From NCBI GenBank assembly GCA_937993755.1, contig CALKMA010000006.1:1-64000 (forward strand): a DNA stretch of 64,000 nucleotides, read 5' to 3'. The stretch comes from HGM13233 sp900762805 (lineage in GTDB: Bacteria; Bacillota; Clostridia; Oscillospirales; Ruminococcaceae). Numbering within the stretch: the stretch's first letter is position 1; every line of letters begins with the position of its first letter. The notes under the pieces are model-generated. The model had not been told where the DNA came from. It was given only the letters and a program-made list of their open reading frames with translations, and did no database searches. Below are positions 17,356-25,496 of the stretch, piece after piece. The position numbers and the translations under genes were made by a program.

Positions 17356-18065
17356 GCGCTTGGCCGTTATCGCACGGAGCATGGGTGGAAAAGGCTTGAT
17401 AGGCGCCGCCCCACGCCGAGCGCGCGGCTGTGCCTGTAAAAACCGGAAGCCCCTGTTCTGACTTGGGAAAGACAAAAGCATGAAGAAAGCGCGCGGCGGA
17501 AATAGCCGCTGCCGCTTTTTGCGGGGGCTGTTCCCGCTGCTCCATGGGCCGCTTGGCCGGTCATCGCGCGGAGCATGGGCGGAAAAGGCTTGATAGGCGC
17601 TGCCCTGCGCCGAGCGCGCGGCCTTGAATATAGAAGCCGAAAGCTCCTGCTCTGACTTGGGAAAGACAAAAGCATGAAGAAAGCGCGCGGCGGAAATAGC
17701 CGCTGCCGCTTTTTGCGGGGGCTGATCCCGCTGCTCCATGGGCCGCTTGGCCGTTATCGCACGGAGCATGGGCGAAAAAGGCTTGATAGGCGCTGCCCCG
17801 CGCCGAGCGCGCGGCCTTGCATATAAAAGCCGGAAGCGCCTGTTCTGACTTGGGAAAGACAAAAGCATGAAGAAAGCGCGCGGCGGAAATAGCCGCTGCC
17901 GCTTTTTGCGGGGGCTGTTCCCGCTGCTCCATGGGCCGCTTGGCCGGTCATCGCGCGGGAGCATGGGCGGAAAAGGCTTGATAGGCGCCGCCCTGCGTTG
18001 AACAGACAGGCTTGACTATAAAAAGCTGGGAGCTTCCATTCTGGCTTGGGAAGGCTTGAAGGACA
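17356..18065. repeat. tandem array of about four 193-bp non-coding repeats
   Basis: The same segment starts at 17361, 17554, 17748 and 17941, giving periods of 193, 194 and 193 bp. Landmarks in each unit are TGGCCG, GGAGCATGGG, AAAAGGCTTGATAGGCG, GACTTGGGAAAGACAAAAGC and TTTTTGCGGGGGCTG. The first three units are very similar; the fourth decays after about 60 bp and ends near 18065. Short inverted repeats are inside each unit (GCGGCGG/CCGCTGC; GCGGG/CCCGC). The period is not a multiple of three, so open frames across it shift between units and are probably not genes. It fills most of 17253-18212; the rest shows nothing I can name. Confidence 0.9.
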
Positions 18066-18212
18066 ATGCCCCAGCATATACTGTGCAGGGCGGCGCTCCG
18101 ATTCGGCAAGCCTGCCGGCCTGCGCCGGCCGCCGCTTTCGCTGCCGCGCGGCAAAAGCGGCGGGGAAGATGGCGCCGCGCCAAGCCCCGAAAAATCATTT
18201 TGAGAGGAAAAT

Positions 18213-19379
18213 ATGGTCACTTTACTTGCCAAATGGATCATCGGTGCGCCGCCCGACAAGACGAGCGAGGAGAGCCGCGCCCGTTACGGCGCGCTGTGCG
18301 GCGGTGTCGGCATCGGTCTGAATATCGTTCTGTTCCTCATCAAGCTGCTGGCCGGCATTTTCAGCGGCTCGCTCGCCATCACGGCCGACGCCCTCAACAA
18401 CCTGTCGGACGCCGGCTCCTCCCTGATCACCGTTATCGGCTTTCGGCTGGCGGCTGCCAAGCCCGATCTGCGGCACCCCTTTGGGCATGGTCGCGTCGAG
18501 TATCTCACGGGCCTGTTGGTATCGGCTGTCATCATTGTTATGGGCGCCGAGCTGGGCATCAGCTCGTTCAAGCGCATCCTCCGACCCGAAGGGCTGGAAT
18601 TTTCGTGGCTGCTGCTGGGCGTGCTGCTCTGTTCGGTCGCCGTCAAGCTGTATATGGCGCTCTATAACCGCCGCTACGCGCGGGCGCTCGATTCGCCGGC
18701 GCTCTCCGCCGTCGTCTATGACAGCCTCAGCGACTGCGTTTCCACCGCGGCGGTCGCGCTGAGCCTGCTGGCTTTCCGGCTGCTCGACTGGAACATCGAC
18801 GCGTACTGCGGCCTGCTGGTGGCGCTGTTCATCATTTACGGCGGTGTCAAGTCGGCCAAGGACACCGTTGATCCGCTGCTCGGCAGCCCGCCCGACCCCG
18901 ATTTCTGCCGGAAGGTCGAGCGGCTTGTGCTGTCGCACCCCGATATCGTCGGCGTCCATGACCTGCTGGTCCACGACTACGGCCCCGGCCGGCGCATGAT
19001 CTCGCTGCACGCCGAGGTGCCGGCCGACGGCGATTTCCGCGCCCTGCACGACCTCATCGACAACATTGAGGGCGACCTGCGCCGCGAGCTGCGCTGCAAC
19101 GCCGTCATACACATGGACCCCGTCGAGACGGAAAATGAAGCGGTCATCACCGTGCGCCGCGCCGTAGCCGAGGCCGTCAGGGAGATCGACGCGGGCTGCA
19201 CCATCCACGACTTCCGCATGGTGACCGGCCCGACGCACACCAACCTGATTTTTGACCTTGTGCTGCCCTTTGAGGCCGTGATGAGCGATGAGGAGGCGCG
19301 CACCCGCGCCGTCGGGCTGGTCGCCCGGCTCGACCCCACCTATACCGCTGTTGTGACGGTTGACCGGCCCTATGTGTGA
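18213..19379 (+). CDS. cation diffusion facilitator family transporter
   Basis: Divalent-metal/proton antiporter of the CDF family, 388 residues. About six membrane segments lie in residues 25-215, followed by a soluble C-terminal metal-sensing domain containing VHDLLVHDYGPGRRMISLHAEVP. The second membrane segment reads ADALNNLSDAGSS, the site-A region. It lacks the HxxxD form typical of zinc exporters, so manganese or iron is more likely; this is inference. HPFGHGRVEYL is the conserved loop before segment three. A GAGAGG site precedes the ATG. It stands alone between the repeat array and the phage-like region. Confidence 0.9.
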   Translation: MVTLLAKWIIGAPPDKTSEESRARYGALCGGVGIGLNIVLFLIKLLAGIFSGSLAITADALNNLSDAGSSLITVIGFRLAAAKPDLRHPFGHGRVEYLTGLLVSAVIIVMGAELGISSFKRILRPEGLEFSWLLLGVLLCSVAVKLYMALYNRRYARALDSPALSAVVYDSLSDCVSTAAVALSLLAFRLLDWNIDAYCGLLVALFIIYGGVKSAKDTVDPLLGSPPDPDFCRKVERLVLSHPDIVGVHDLLVHDYGPGRRMISLHAEVPADGDFRALHDLIDNIEGDLRRELRCNAVIHMDPVETENEAVITVRRAVAEAVREIDAGCTIHDFRMVTGPTHTNLIFDLVLPFEAVMSDEEARTRAVGLVARLDPTYTAVVTVDRPYV

Positions 19380-19879
19380 GCGCCGGCCGTATGGCCGCTC
19401 CGGCTGCTTGCCGCTTCCGTTCCCGGCCGGCGGTCTGAACGGAGGCGCGGCGGCCCGCTCCGGTCTGCTGCCGCTCTTTTTGTCCGTAAGGGTCTTTCGC
19501 GGCTTCGGTGAAGCTCCGGCCGAAAAGCTCCATCAGGCGGTCTGTGGGGCTGCCCCCGCTCCGGCTGCGGCGATGCCGTTTGTTTCCCGCTGACCGTCAG
19601 GCTGCCGCGCCGTTTCCGGCGGTGTTCATTTCCAGCGCCCTGCCGCCCTTATGCCGCGCTCATAAAGTGAACAGGGGCGGCTTCCGCGCGCCGGCGCGCT
19701 TCCCTGCGGCAGGGGAAAAATCGCGCTGCTGCCCGCTGAAGGCTGCCCCGACGCGGGGCGTTCGCAGGGGCTTCTGTATCCCTGGCCGGCGGGCTGCCGC
19801 CGGTCAAAATTTTTTTCAAAAAACCGCAAACGGTACGTTATGTACGTTCCCGCCGTGCTATCATAACAGTGTCGCAAAG
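19380..19879. other. gene-poor gap before the phage-like cassette
   Basis: About 500 bp of GC-rich DNA without a convincing gene. Near 19831-19864 it holds TACGTTATGTACGTT and a possible -10 TATCAT, which may start transcription of the phage cassette. No integration-site repeat or tRNA was recognised. Confidence 0.5.
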
Positions 19880-19910
19880 GGCTTTGGAGCTGAGGCTCCG
19901 GGGCCTTTTT
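19880..19910 (+). terminator. leader terminator ahead of the phage-like operon
   Basis: GGCTTTGGAGC and GCTCCGGGGCC form an 11-bp stem (three G-U pairs) with a TGAG loop, followed by TTTTT. It lies 30 bp before the first cassette gene and just after the possible -10 at 19859, so it may act as an attenuator rather than an end-of-gene terminator. Confidence 0.6.
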
Positions 19911-19940
19911 GTGTGCAGAAAAATGAAAGGGAGATTATTG

Positions 19941-20132
19941 ATGGCACGAAGAAACCTCAAAAAACGGGTCGGGCGCCGCTCCGACCCCGAAGCGCTGCAA
20001 AAACAGCGGTGCCGGCGCTGCGTCTACAATGAATACCGGCGCTGCGGCGTGCTGTTCTGCGTTCTGCCGGCCTGCGTGCGGGCGGACATCAGGGAGGCGG
20101 ACAATGGCGCCGAAAAAGCCGCGGGCCTTTAA
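19941..20132 (+). CDS. small Cys-rich phage-like protein, putative zinc-binding
   Basis: 63 residues from the ATG at 19941, which follows AAAGGGAGATTATTG. The N-terminus is basic (MARRNLKKRVGRRSDPE). The middle holds CRRC, then a single Cys, then CVLPAC, enough for a zinc-binding site. Its end overlaps the next gene by 29 bases. I recognise no family. The position directly before terminase is where phages often keep small DNA-binding or HNH-type proteins, but no nuclease motif is visible. Confidence 0.6.
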   Translation: MARRNLKKRVGRRSDPEALQKQRCRRCVYNEYRRCGVLFCVLPACVRADIREADNGAEKAAGL

Positions 20133-20376
20133 GGAGGCGTTTGTCCGCCTGCTTGAAGCGCCCATCGACCCGGAGACCGCCGGCAGGCTGGACGAGCAGC
20201 TCCGTGAGCTGCCGCCCGGCTTCAAGACGAGCGAGGCCATCGCCATGGCGCAGATCGGCAAGGCGCTGCGCGGCGATACGGCGGCCGCCAAATATATCGG
20301 CGAGCTGATGAGCGAGGAGACGTCCGCCCCGCCCGAAGTCAGGGTGACGGTGCGGGTGATAGACGATGGAGCTTGA
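20104..20376 (+). CDS. putative terminase small subunit
   Basis: 90 residues, overlapping both neighbours. It is mainly helical by composition; the segment EAIAMAQIGKALRGDTAAAKYIGELMSEE resembles the conserved block in small proteins preceding terminase in Firmicutes phages. No clear helix-turn-helix is seen. The assignment rests mostly on position immediately upstream of the large subunit, with an 11-base overlap. Confidence 0.6.
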   Translation: MAPKKPRAFKEAFVRLLEAPIDPETAGRLDEQLRELPPGFKTSEAIAMAQIGKALRGDTAAAKYIGELMSEETSAPPEVRVTVRVIDDGA

Positions 20377-21658
20377 GCTGTGCGTCACCCCCAAGCAGCG
20401 CAGCTTTATCGAGGCCGCCGAGGACGAGGTGCTGTTCGGCGGCGCGGCCGGCGGGGGCAAGAGCATGGGGCAGATGCTCGACGCGCTGCTCTATGCCCTG
20501 CGTTACAGCGGCAGCCGGCAGCTTATCCTGCGGCGTACGCTGCCCGAACTCGATAAAACGCTGGTGCGCGTGGCGCTGCAGCTCTATCCGAAAAGCCTGT
20601 ACAGCTACACCGCCTCAAGCCACACCGGCCTGTTTGCCAACGGCTCGGCGCTGGAATTCGGCTACTGCGATTCGGAGGAGGACGTCCACCGCTATCAGTC
20701 GGCGGAATACGACGTGATCCGCTTTGATGAGCTGACGCATTTCACGGGCTATATGTACCTCTATCTGCTGTCGCGGCTGCGCGGCAGCAACGGTTACCCC
20801 AAGCAGGTCAAAAGCACGACCAACCCCGGCGGACCGGGGCACAGCTTTGTCAGAGAGCGGTTCATCGACCTCGGTGCGCCCATGCAGACGCACCGCACGC
20901 CCACCGGCACCCGCCGCTTTATCCCGGCGCGCGTGACCGACAACAGCTTTCTGATGAAAAAGGACCCCGGCTACGCCACAAGACTGCTCAATCTGCCGGA
21001 AAACGAGCGCCGCGCGCTGCTCGACGGCGCATGGGAGCTGGAGGACGGCCGCTTTTTCCCCGAATTCCGGCGCGAGACGCACGTCCTGCCGAGCGGATGC
21101 CCGCCGGCCGGCTGGACGCGGTATGTCAGCATCGATTACGGCCTTGATATGTTCGCGGCCTGTCTGTTCGCCGTTGACGGCAGCCGCGCGGTGCAGTACC
21201 GGGAGGTGTATCAGAGCAGCCTTATCATTTCAGATGCCGCCCGCCTGCTGCTTTCGGCGCTCGACCGGCCGCCGGCGGCCGTTTTTGCGCCGCCCGATCT
21301 GTGGAACCGGCGGCAGGAAACGGGCGTCAGCGCCGCCGAGATATTCCAGCGCTGCGGCGTGACGCTGACCAGAGCGCCGGCGGCACGCGCTTCGGGCTGG
21401 CTGGCGCTCAAGGAGCTGCTCAAGCCGCCCGGCGACGGCAGCCGGCCGGCACTCTGCTTCACCGAGGACTGCCCCAATACCATCCGCAGTCTGCTTGCCC
21501 TGCGGTGCGACTGCCATGACCCCGGCGACGCAGCCGGCCGCCCGCACGAGGTCACCCACGCGCCCGACGCGCTGCGCTATTTTGCGGCCTCCCGCCGCGG
21601 AGAGCCGCTCATCACACATGACAGCGAGCTGGACAGCCTGCTGTCCTACGGTATCTGA
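20366..21658 (+). CDS. phage terminase large subunit
   Basis: DNA-packaging motor, 430 residues. The ATPase domain has a Walker A loop FGGAAGGGKS near residue 30 and a Walker B segment YDVIRFDELTHF near residue 120, followed by the coupling motif KSTTNPGG. The nuclease domain starts near YVSIDYGLDMFAACLF, whose Asp is the expected first metal ligand. The C-terminal EVTHAPDALRYFA is typical. Length is normal and the gene appears intact. Confidence 0.93.
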   Translation: MELELCVTPKQRSFIEAAEDEVLFGGAAGGGKSMGQMLDALLYALRYSGSRQLILRRTLPELDKTLVRVALQLYPKSLYSYTASSHTGLFANGSALEFGYCDSEEDVHRYQSAEYDVIRFDELTHFTGYMYLYLLSRLRGSNGYPKQVKSTTNPGGPGHSFVRERFIDLGAPMQTHRTPTGTRRFIPARVTDNSFLMKKDPGYATRLLNLPENERRALLDGAWELEDGRFFPEFRRETHVLPSGCPPAGWTRYVSIDYGLDMFAACLFAVDGSRAVQYREVYQSSLIISDAARLLLSALDRPPAAVFAPPDLWNRRQETGVSAAEIFQRCGVTLTRAPAARASGWLALKELLKPPGDGSRPALCFTEDCPNTIRSLLALRCDCHDPGDAAGRPHEVTHAPDALRYFAASRRGEPLITHDSELDSLLSYGI

Positions 21659-21673
21659 AAGGAGATGCATGAT

Positions 21674-21859
21674 ATGGAGATCCTGTTTGCTCTTGCCGGC
21701 TTCGCCCTTGGCGGATCGGCGGTATTCTGCTGTATGCTGTACTGGCGGCGGCTGCGCCGTCAGCCGCCGCCCGCCCGTCCCGACCCGGCGGAAAGGCAGC
21801 TTCTCAATTTTTTGAATTACAGCGGCAGCGAGAGGGGGCAGATGCGCCTTGACGACTGA
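21674..21859 (+). CDS. small single-pass membrane protein in phage-like cassette
   Basis: 61 residues. A hydrophobic helix at residues 1-24 (MEILFALAGFALGGSAVFCCMLYW) is followed by a basic, proline-rich tail ending LLNFLNYSGSERGQMRLDD. The ATG at 21674 has AAAGGAGATG eight bases upstream; an in-frame ATG at 21665 is too close to that site. No family recognised. It overlaps the portal gene by 11 bases. Confidence 0.6.
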   Translation: MEILFALAGFALGGSAVFCCMLYWRRLRRQPPPARPDPAERQLLNFLNYSGSERGQMRLDD

Positions 21860-23387
21860 CCGGGCCGAAAGAATATGGCGCGAATATGAGCGCGGCGTGC
21901 GCTACAACAGCGCCATCGGGCTCTATGAGACGGTGCGCCGGAACGAGGAATTCTATATCGGCGACCAGTGGAACGGGCTGCAGGCCCCCGATCTCGACAA
22001 GCCGGTGCTCAACTTTCTCAAGCGCGTCTGCAGCTATCTTGTCGCCATGCTGGTGAGCGACGATATCGGCGTCAAGCTGACGCCCTTCGACGCGGCACAG
22101 CAAAACAGCGCCGTCTGCGCCGCTTTGGAGCGTGAGGTGCTGCGCGTCATCGAGCGCACCAAAATGCGGGCGCGCGGCCGCGAGATACTGCGCAACTGTG
22201 TCGTTGACGGCGACGGCTGCTTTTTCTGGTATTTCGACCCCGATGCCATCGGCAGCCGCGCGGCGCAGGGCGAGATCGGGCTTGACGTGGTGGAAAACAC
22301 CCGCATCCTGTTCGGCGACCCCTATGAGGCGGAGGTGCAGCGGCAGCCCTACCTGCTGATCGTCAAGCGTGAGAGCGTGGCGTCGCTGCGGCGGCGGGCG
22401 GCGCTCTACGGTGTGCCGCCGGCGCTTTTCTGCCCCGACAGCGGCGAGGCCGGCGCGCCGGGCGGCGGGGAGGAGGGCGGCAGCGCCACCGTGCTGCTGC
22501 GGATGTACAAGCGGGACGGACGGGTCTTTTTCTCGGAATCGACCCGTACCGCCATGCTGCGCGAGGAGATCGACAGCCGCTGCACCCTTTATCCCGTGGC
22601 CTATATGAGCTATGAGCGGGTGCGCAGCAGCTATCACGGCCGCGCCGCGGTCACGGGGCTTATCCCGAACCAGATCGCCGTCAACAAGCTGTGGGCCATG
22701 GCCATCCGCCACCAGCACATGATGGCCTTTCCCAAGGTGTTTTACGACCGGCAGAAGATCGGCGAGTGGAGCAACCGCGTGGGCGAGGCCATCGGCGTTG
22801 TCGGCAACCCGTCCGAGGCGGTGGCGACCAGCTTCCGCGCCGGCGATATGTCCGGCCAGCTGCTGACGCTGGTTGACCGCACCATCCAGTACACCAAGGA
22901 ATTCATGGGGGCCTCCGACGCGGCGCTCGGCAATATCCGGCCCGACAACGCCAGCGCCATCATTGCCGTCCAGCAGGCGGCGGCCGCGCCGCTGGAGCTT
23001 CAGAAGCTGGCCTACTTCCAGTTCGTCGAGGATTCGGTGCGCGTCATCATCGACCTTATCCGCGCCAGCTACGGCCGCCGTGAGGTGGTGCTGGACGGCC
23101 GCCGGCAGACGGTCGATTTTTCGTCGCTCGGCATTGACGCCATGTCGGTGCAGGTCGATGTCGGCGTGTCGCCCTACTGGTCGGAGCTGATGCAGGTGCA
23201 GACGCTCGACAATATGTTCGCCAAGGGCATTGTGACCGACGCCATCGCCTATCTGGAGAGCGTGCCCGACCATCTCATCCCCGGCAAGAGCCGGCTGCTC
23301 GAAAGCCTGCGCCGGAGAAAGGAGGAGCAGGATGAAATGCAGCGTATGCCGGCTGGAGATGCGGATACGGGCCGTGACCCGGCGTGA
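21849..23387 (+). CDS. phage portal protein
   Basis: 512 residues. Portal features include NEEFYIGDQWNGLQAPDLDKPVLNFLKRV near the N-terminus and IQYTKEFMGASDAALGNIRPDNASAIIAVQQA in the middle, the segment conserved in P22-like and SPP1-like portals before the long C-terminal helices. The start is TTG at 21849 with GAGAGGGGGC upstream, overlapping the preceding gene. As a dodecameric ring it should join the capsid to the terminase and tail. Confidence 0.9.
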   Translation: MTTDRAERIWREYERGVRYNSAIGLYETVRRNEEFYIGDQWNGLQAPDLDKPVLNFLKRVCSYLVAMLVSDDIGVKLTPFDAAQQNSAVCAALEREVLRVIERTKMRARGREILRNCVVDGDGCFFWYFDPDAIGSRAAQGEIGLDVVENTRILFGDPYEAEVQRQPYLLIVKRESVASLRRRAALYGVPPALFCPDSGEAGAPGGGEEGGSATVLLRMYKRDGRVFFSESTRTAMLREEIDSRCTLYPVAYMSYERVRSSYHGRAAVTGLIPNQIAVNKLWAMAIRHQHMMAFPKVFYDRQKIGEWSNRVGEAIGVVGNPSEAVATSFRAGDMSGQLLTLVDRTIQYTKEFMGASDAALGNIRPDNASAIIAVQQAAAAPLELQKLAYFQFVEDSVRVIIDLIRASYGRREVVLDGRRQTVDFSSLGIDAMSVQVDVGVSPYWSELMQVQTLDNMFAKGIVTDAIAYLESVPDHLIPGKSRLLESLRRRKEEQDEMQRMPAGDADTGRDPA

Positions 23388-23511
23388 CGGCGCCCGCATA
23401 GAGCAGCACAGCTGCTGCAACCCGCAGTGCCCGCAGCGCGGCAAACCGGTGACGGTCAGCCGGCCGGACGGGCAGAGCGATGGCCGGCAGGCCGCAGCGC
23501 CGCGGACGTGA
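23332..23511 (+). CDS. small zinc-ribbon protein overlapping the portal gene
   Basis: 59 residues in a different frame from the portal gene, overlapping its last 56 bases. It begins MKCSVCRLEMRIRAV, giving a CxxC pair, and has a second set of cysteines in HSCCNPQCPQRG, so a zinc ribbon is likely. A very good site, AAAGGAGGAGCAG, precedes the ATG. The unstructured tail is Arg/Ala-rich. No function is known; similar Cys-rich mini-proteins are found in phage head modules. Confidence 0.72.
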   Translation: MKCSVCRLEMRIRAVTRRDGARIEQHSCCNPQCPQRGKPVTVSRPDGQSDGRQAAAPRT

Positions 23512-23684
23512 GGAACCGGCGCCGCCGGAGCGGTCCGGCGGGAATGTCCCGCGGGTTTCGCCCGCCGCGCATCTGAGCCGCCGCCCGGCCCGCGGGTGCC
23601 TTTGACAGCCTCCCGACGGGAGGAAGAAGCCGATCGGCAGCCGGAAACGGCATGACGATAGAATTTTACAACAGGAGGATATCT

Positions 23685-23987
23685 ATGGAAAACAATCAGA
23701 TGCCGGCCGAGCGCTTTGCGCTTGAGATCGGCGGAAAACAGCTGGAGCTGACGCGGGAGCAGCTTCTCTGCGCCGCAAGGCTGGGCCTTCTCGCCTATCA
23801 GCGCGAGAAGGAAAGCAGGGGGCCTGAGCAGAGCCTTGCGCGCCTGACCGAGCTGGAAAAGCGCATCGACGCGCTTGAAACCAACTATGCCAACCGCGGC
23901 AGCAGCATGGGCAGCGCCCGCACCGGCGCCGCCGACAGCGAGATGGCCGAGCTTGAGGCCATTTACGATGCCGTATTCCGCCGCTGA
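23685..23987 (+). CDS. putative scaffold or head-assembly protein
   Basis: 100 residues, acidic and helical, with a coiled-coil stretch EQSLARLTELEKRIDALETNYANRG at about residues 48-72. The ATG at 23685 follows ACAGGAGGATATCT. Its place directly before the major capsid gene is typical of scaffold proteins, though it is shorter than most. The role is an inference from position and composition. Confidence 0.55.
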   Translation: MENNQMPAERFALEIGGKQLELTREQLLCAARLGLLAYQREKESRGPEQSLARLTELEKRIDALETNYANRGSSMGSARTGAADSEMAELEAIYDAVFRR

Positions 23988-24002
23988 GAAAAGGGAGGAG
24001 CC

Positions 24003-25055
24003 ATGGTCAACACATTCACAGGATTTCAGAAGAAGGTCGAGGAAAGCTTTCACCGCGAGAGCCTCATCGCCGGCCGCTTCTCGCCCGACTACACCTTTTC
24101 GGGTGTAAAGACCGTCAAGGTCATCACGCCGACCACCGTCGCCATGACCGACTATACCCGAAGCGGCGCCAACCGCTACGGAACGCCCACCGAGCTGCAG
24201 GACACCGTGCAGGAGCTGACGCTGACGCAGGACAAGGGCTTTTCGCTCACCATCGATAAGGGCAACAACCTGGATCAGGGCGGCGTCAAGAGCGCCGTCA
24301 GTATGCTGGGGCTTCAGATCAACGAGCGCGCCATCCCCGAATACGACACCTATTGCTTTGCCAGACTGGCCGAAAAGGCAGGCACGATCGTCGGCAACGC
24401 CGCGGCGCTCAGCAAAGCCAGCATCTGCGAGCGCATTTCGGCGGGCACCGAGGCCATGGACGACGCCGAGGTGCCGCAGACGGGGCGCACGCTTTTTATA
24501 TCGGCCAAGGCCTATAAGCTGCTGAGGCTTTCGAACGAATTTCTCGGCTGCGAGGCGCTGGCGCACCGTGCCCTTGCCAGGGGACAGGTCGGCGAGTATG
24601 ACAATATGCCGGTCGTCAAGGTGCCGGGCGGCCGCTGGCCCGCCCATGTCAACTTTATCATCGCCTACAAGTACGCGGCCGCCGCGCCCGTCAAGATCAG
24701 CGAGACGCGCTTTCACATCGACCCGCCGGGCATTTCCGGCAACCTGCTGGAGGGCCGCCAGTATTACGATCTGTTCGTTTTCGGCGCCAAGTGCAGCGGC
24801 GTCTATGTCGAGGTCGATACCGGCACCGGCGGCGGCACCGTCGCGGCCGCGCCGGCCATTTCCGACGCGGGCGCTCTCACCTGCGCCACGGCGGGCGCCA
24901 GCATCCGCTTCACGACTGACGGCAGCGATCCGCGCTACAGCTCCACCGCCCGCGTCGGCACGGCAAGCGACGTCACGGCCGCCAACACCGTCGTGCGGGC
25001 TTACGCTTACAAGGACGGCTGCTATCCCTCCGGCGTCACGCAGAAGACGCTGTAA
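24003..25055 (+). CDS. major capsid protein with C-terminal Ig-like decoration domain
   Basis: 350 residues. Residues 1-275 look like an HK97-fold coat protein of the P22/N4-gp56-like group: GVKTVKVITPTTVAMTDYTRSG near the start, QDKGFSLTIDKGNNLDQ in the middle, RFHIDPPGISGNLLEGRQYYDLFVFGAK toward the end of the domain. Residues 285-350 resemble the chitobiase/hexosaminidase C-terminal-type domain, with the signature ASIRFTTDGSDPRYSS. Such Ig-like folds on capsids often decorate the surface and bind carbohydrate. A GGGAGGAGCC site precedes the ATG. Confidence 0.85.
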   Translation: MVNTFTGFQKKVEESFHRESLIAGRFSPDYTFSGVKTVKVITPTTVAMTDYTRSGANRYGTPTELQDTVQELTLTQDKGFSLTIDKGNNLDQGGVKSAVSMLGLQINERAIPEYDTYCFARLAEKAGTIVGNAAALSKASICERISAGTEAMDDAEVPQTGRTLFISAKAYKLLRLSNEFLGCEALAHRALARGQVGEYDNMPVVKVPGGRWPAHVNFIIAYKYAAAAPVKISETRFHIDPPGISGNLLEGRQYYDLFVFGAKCSGVYVEVDTGTGGGTVAAAPAISDAGALTCATAGASIRFTTDGSDPRYSSTARVGTASDVTAANTVVRAYAYKDGCYPSGVTQKTL

Positions 25056-25115
25056 CACCAGAAATACAGCCGCTTTCCCGCCGGCCGGCGGGAAAGCGGC
25101 GCAGGGAGGACATGT

Positions 25116-25496
25116 ATGACAGGACAAAAGCTTTATGAAAATGCTCTGGCGGTGCTGGCCGTTCCGCCGCTTGACGCCGGCGATTACAGCCGGTCGGCCG
25201 TGACCGATATCAATATCGTGACAGCCGAGCTGTTCGAGGCCAACAACACCGTCCGCATGGCGCGCGGCCGTCAGCCGCTGGCCGAGCCGCCGGTCATCGC
25301 CCATCTGGAGGATGAGGTCGGTCTGGAGCCTTATGTTATTTTTAAGGCCGGACTGTACGGCGTCGCCTCGCGCATGGTGGCCGACGATGACCTTCAGCGC
25401 GCCGTCTATTACCACAATCTCTATGTCGCCGGCATCGCCGACTGCTGCCGAGCTGTGGCCGGCGGCGTGATCGACGTCTATCGGAGCGGCTTTTGA
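25116..25496 (+). CDS. putative head-tail connector protein
   Basis: 126 residues, mostly helical. No sequence signature I can name with certainty. Position right after the capsid gene, size, and the sequence ALAVLAVPPLDAGDY fit an adaptor/connector protein. The conserved-looking block HLEDEVGLEPYVIFKAGLYGVASRMVADDD is similar in style to clostridial phage adaptor proteins. It has a good GGGAGGA site. Confidence 0.55.
   Translation: MTGQKLYENALAVLAVPPLDAGDYSRSAVTDINIVTAELFEANNTVRMARGRQPLAEPPVIAHLEDEVGLEPYVIFKAGLYGVASRMVADDDLQRAVYYHNLYVAGIADCCRAVAGGVIDVYRSGF

Noticed and set aside
17356..18065. CRISPR array
   Set aside because: Units are 193 bp, repeated as a whole, with no short repeat and unique spacers, and no cas genes in the window.
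17257..18077. Minus-strand frames encoding repeated EQREQPPQKAAAA-type peptides
   Set aside because: The repeat period is 193-194 bp, so copies fall in different frames; this fits non-coding repeats.
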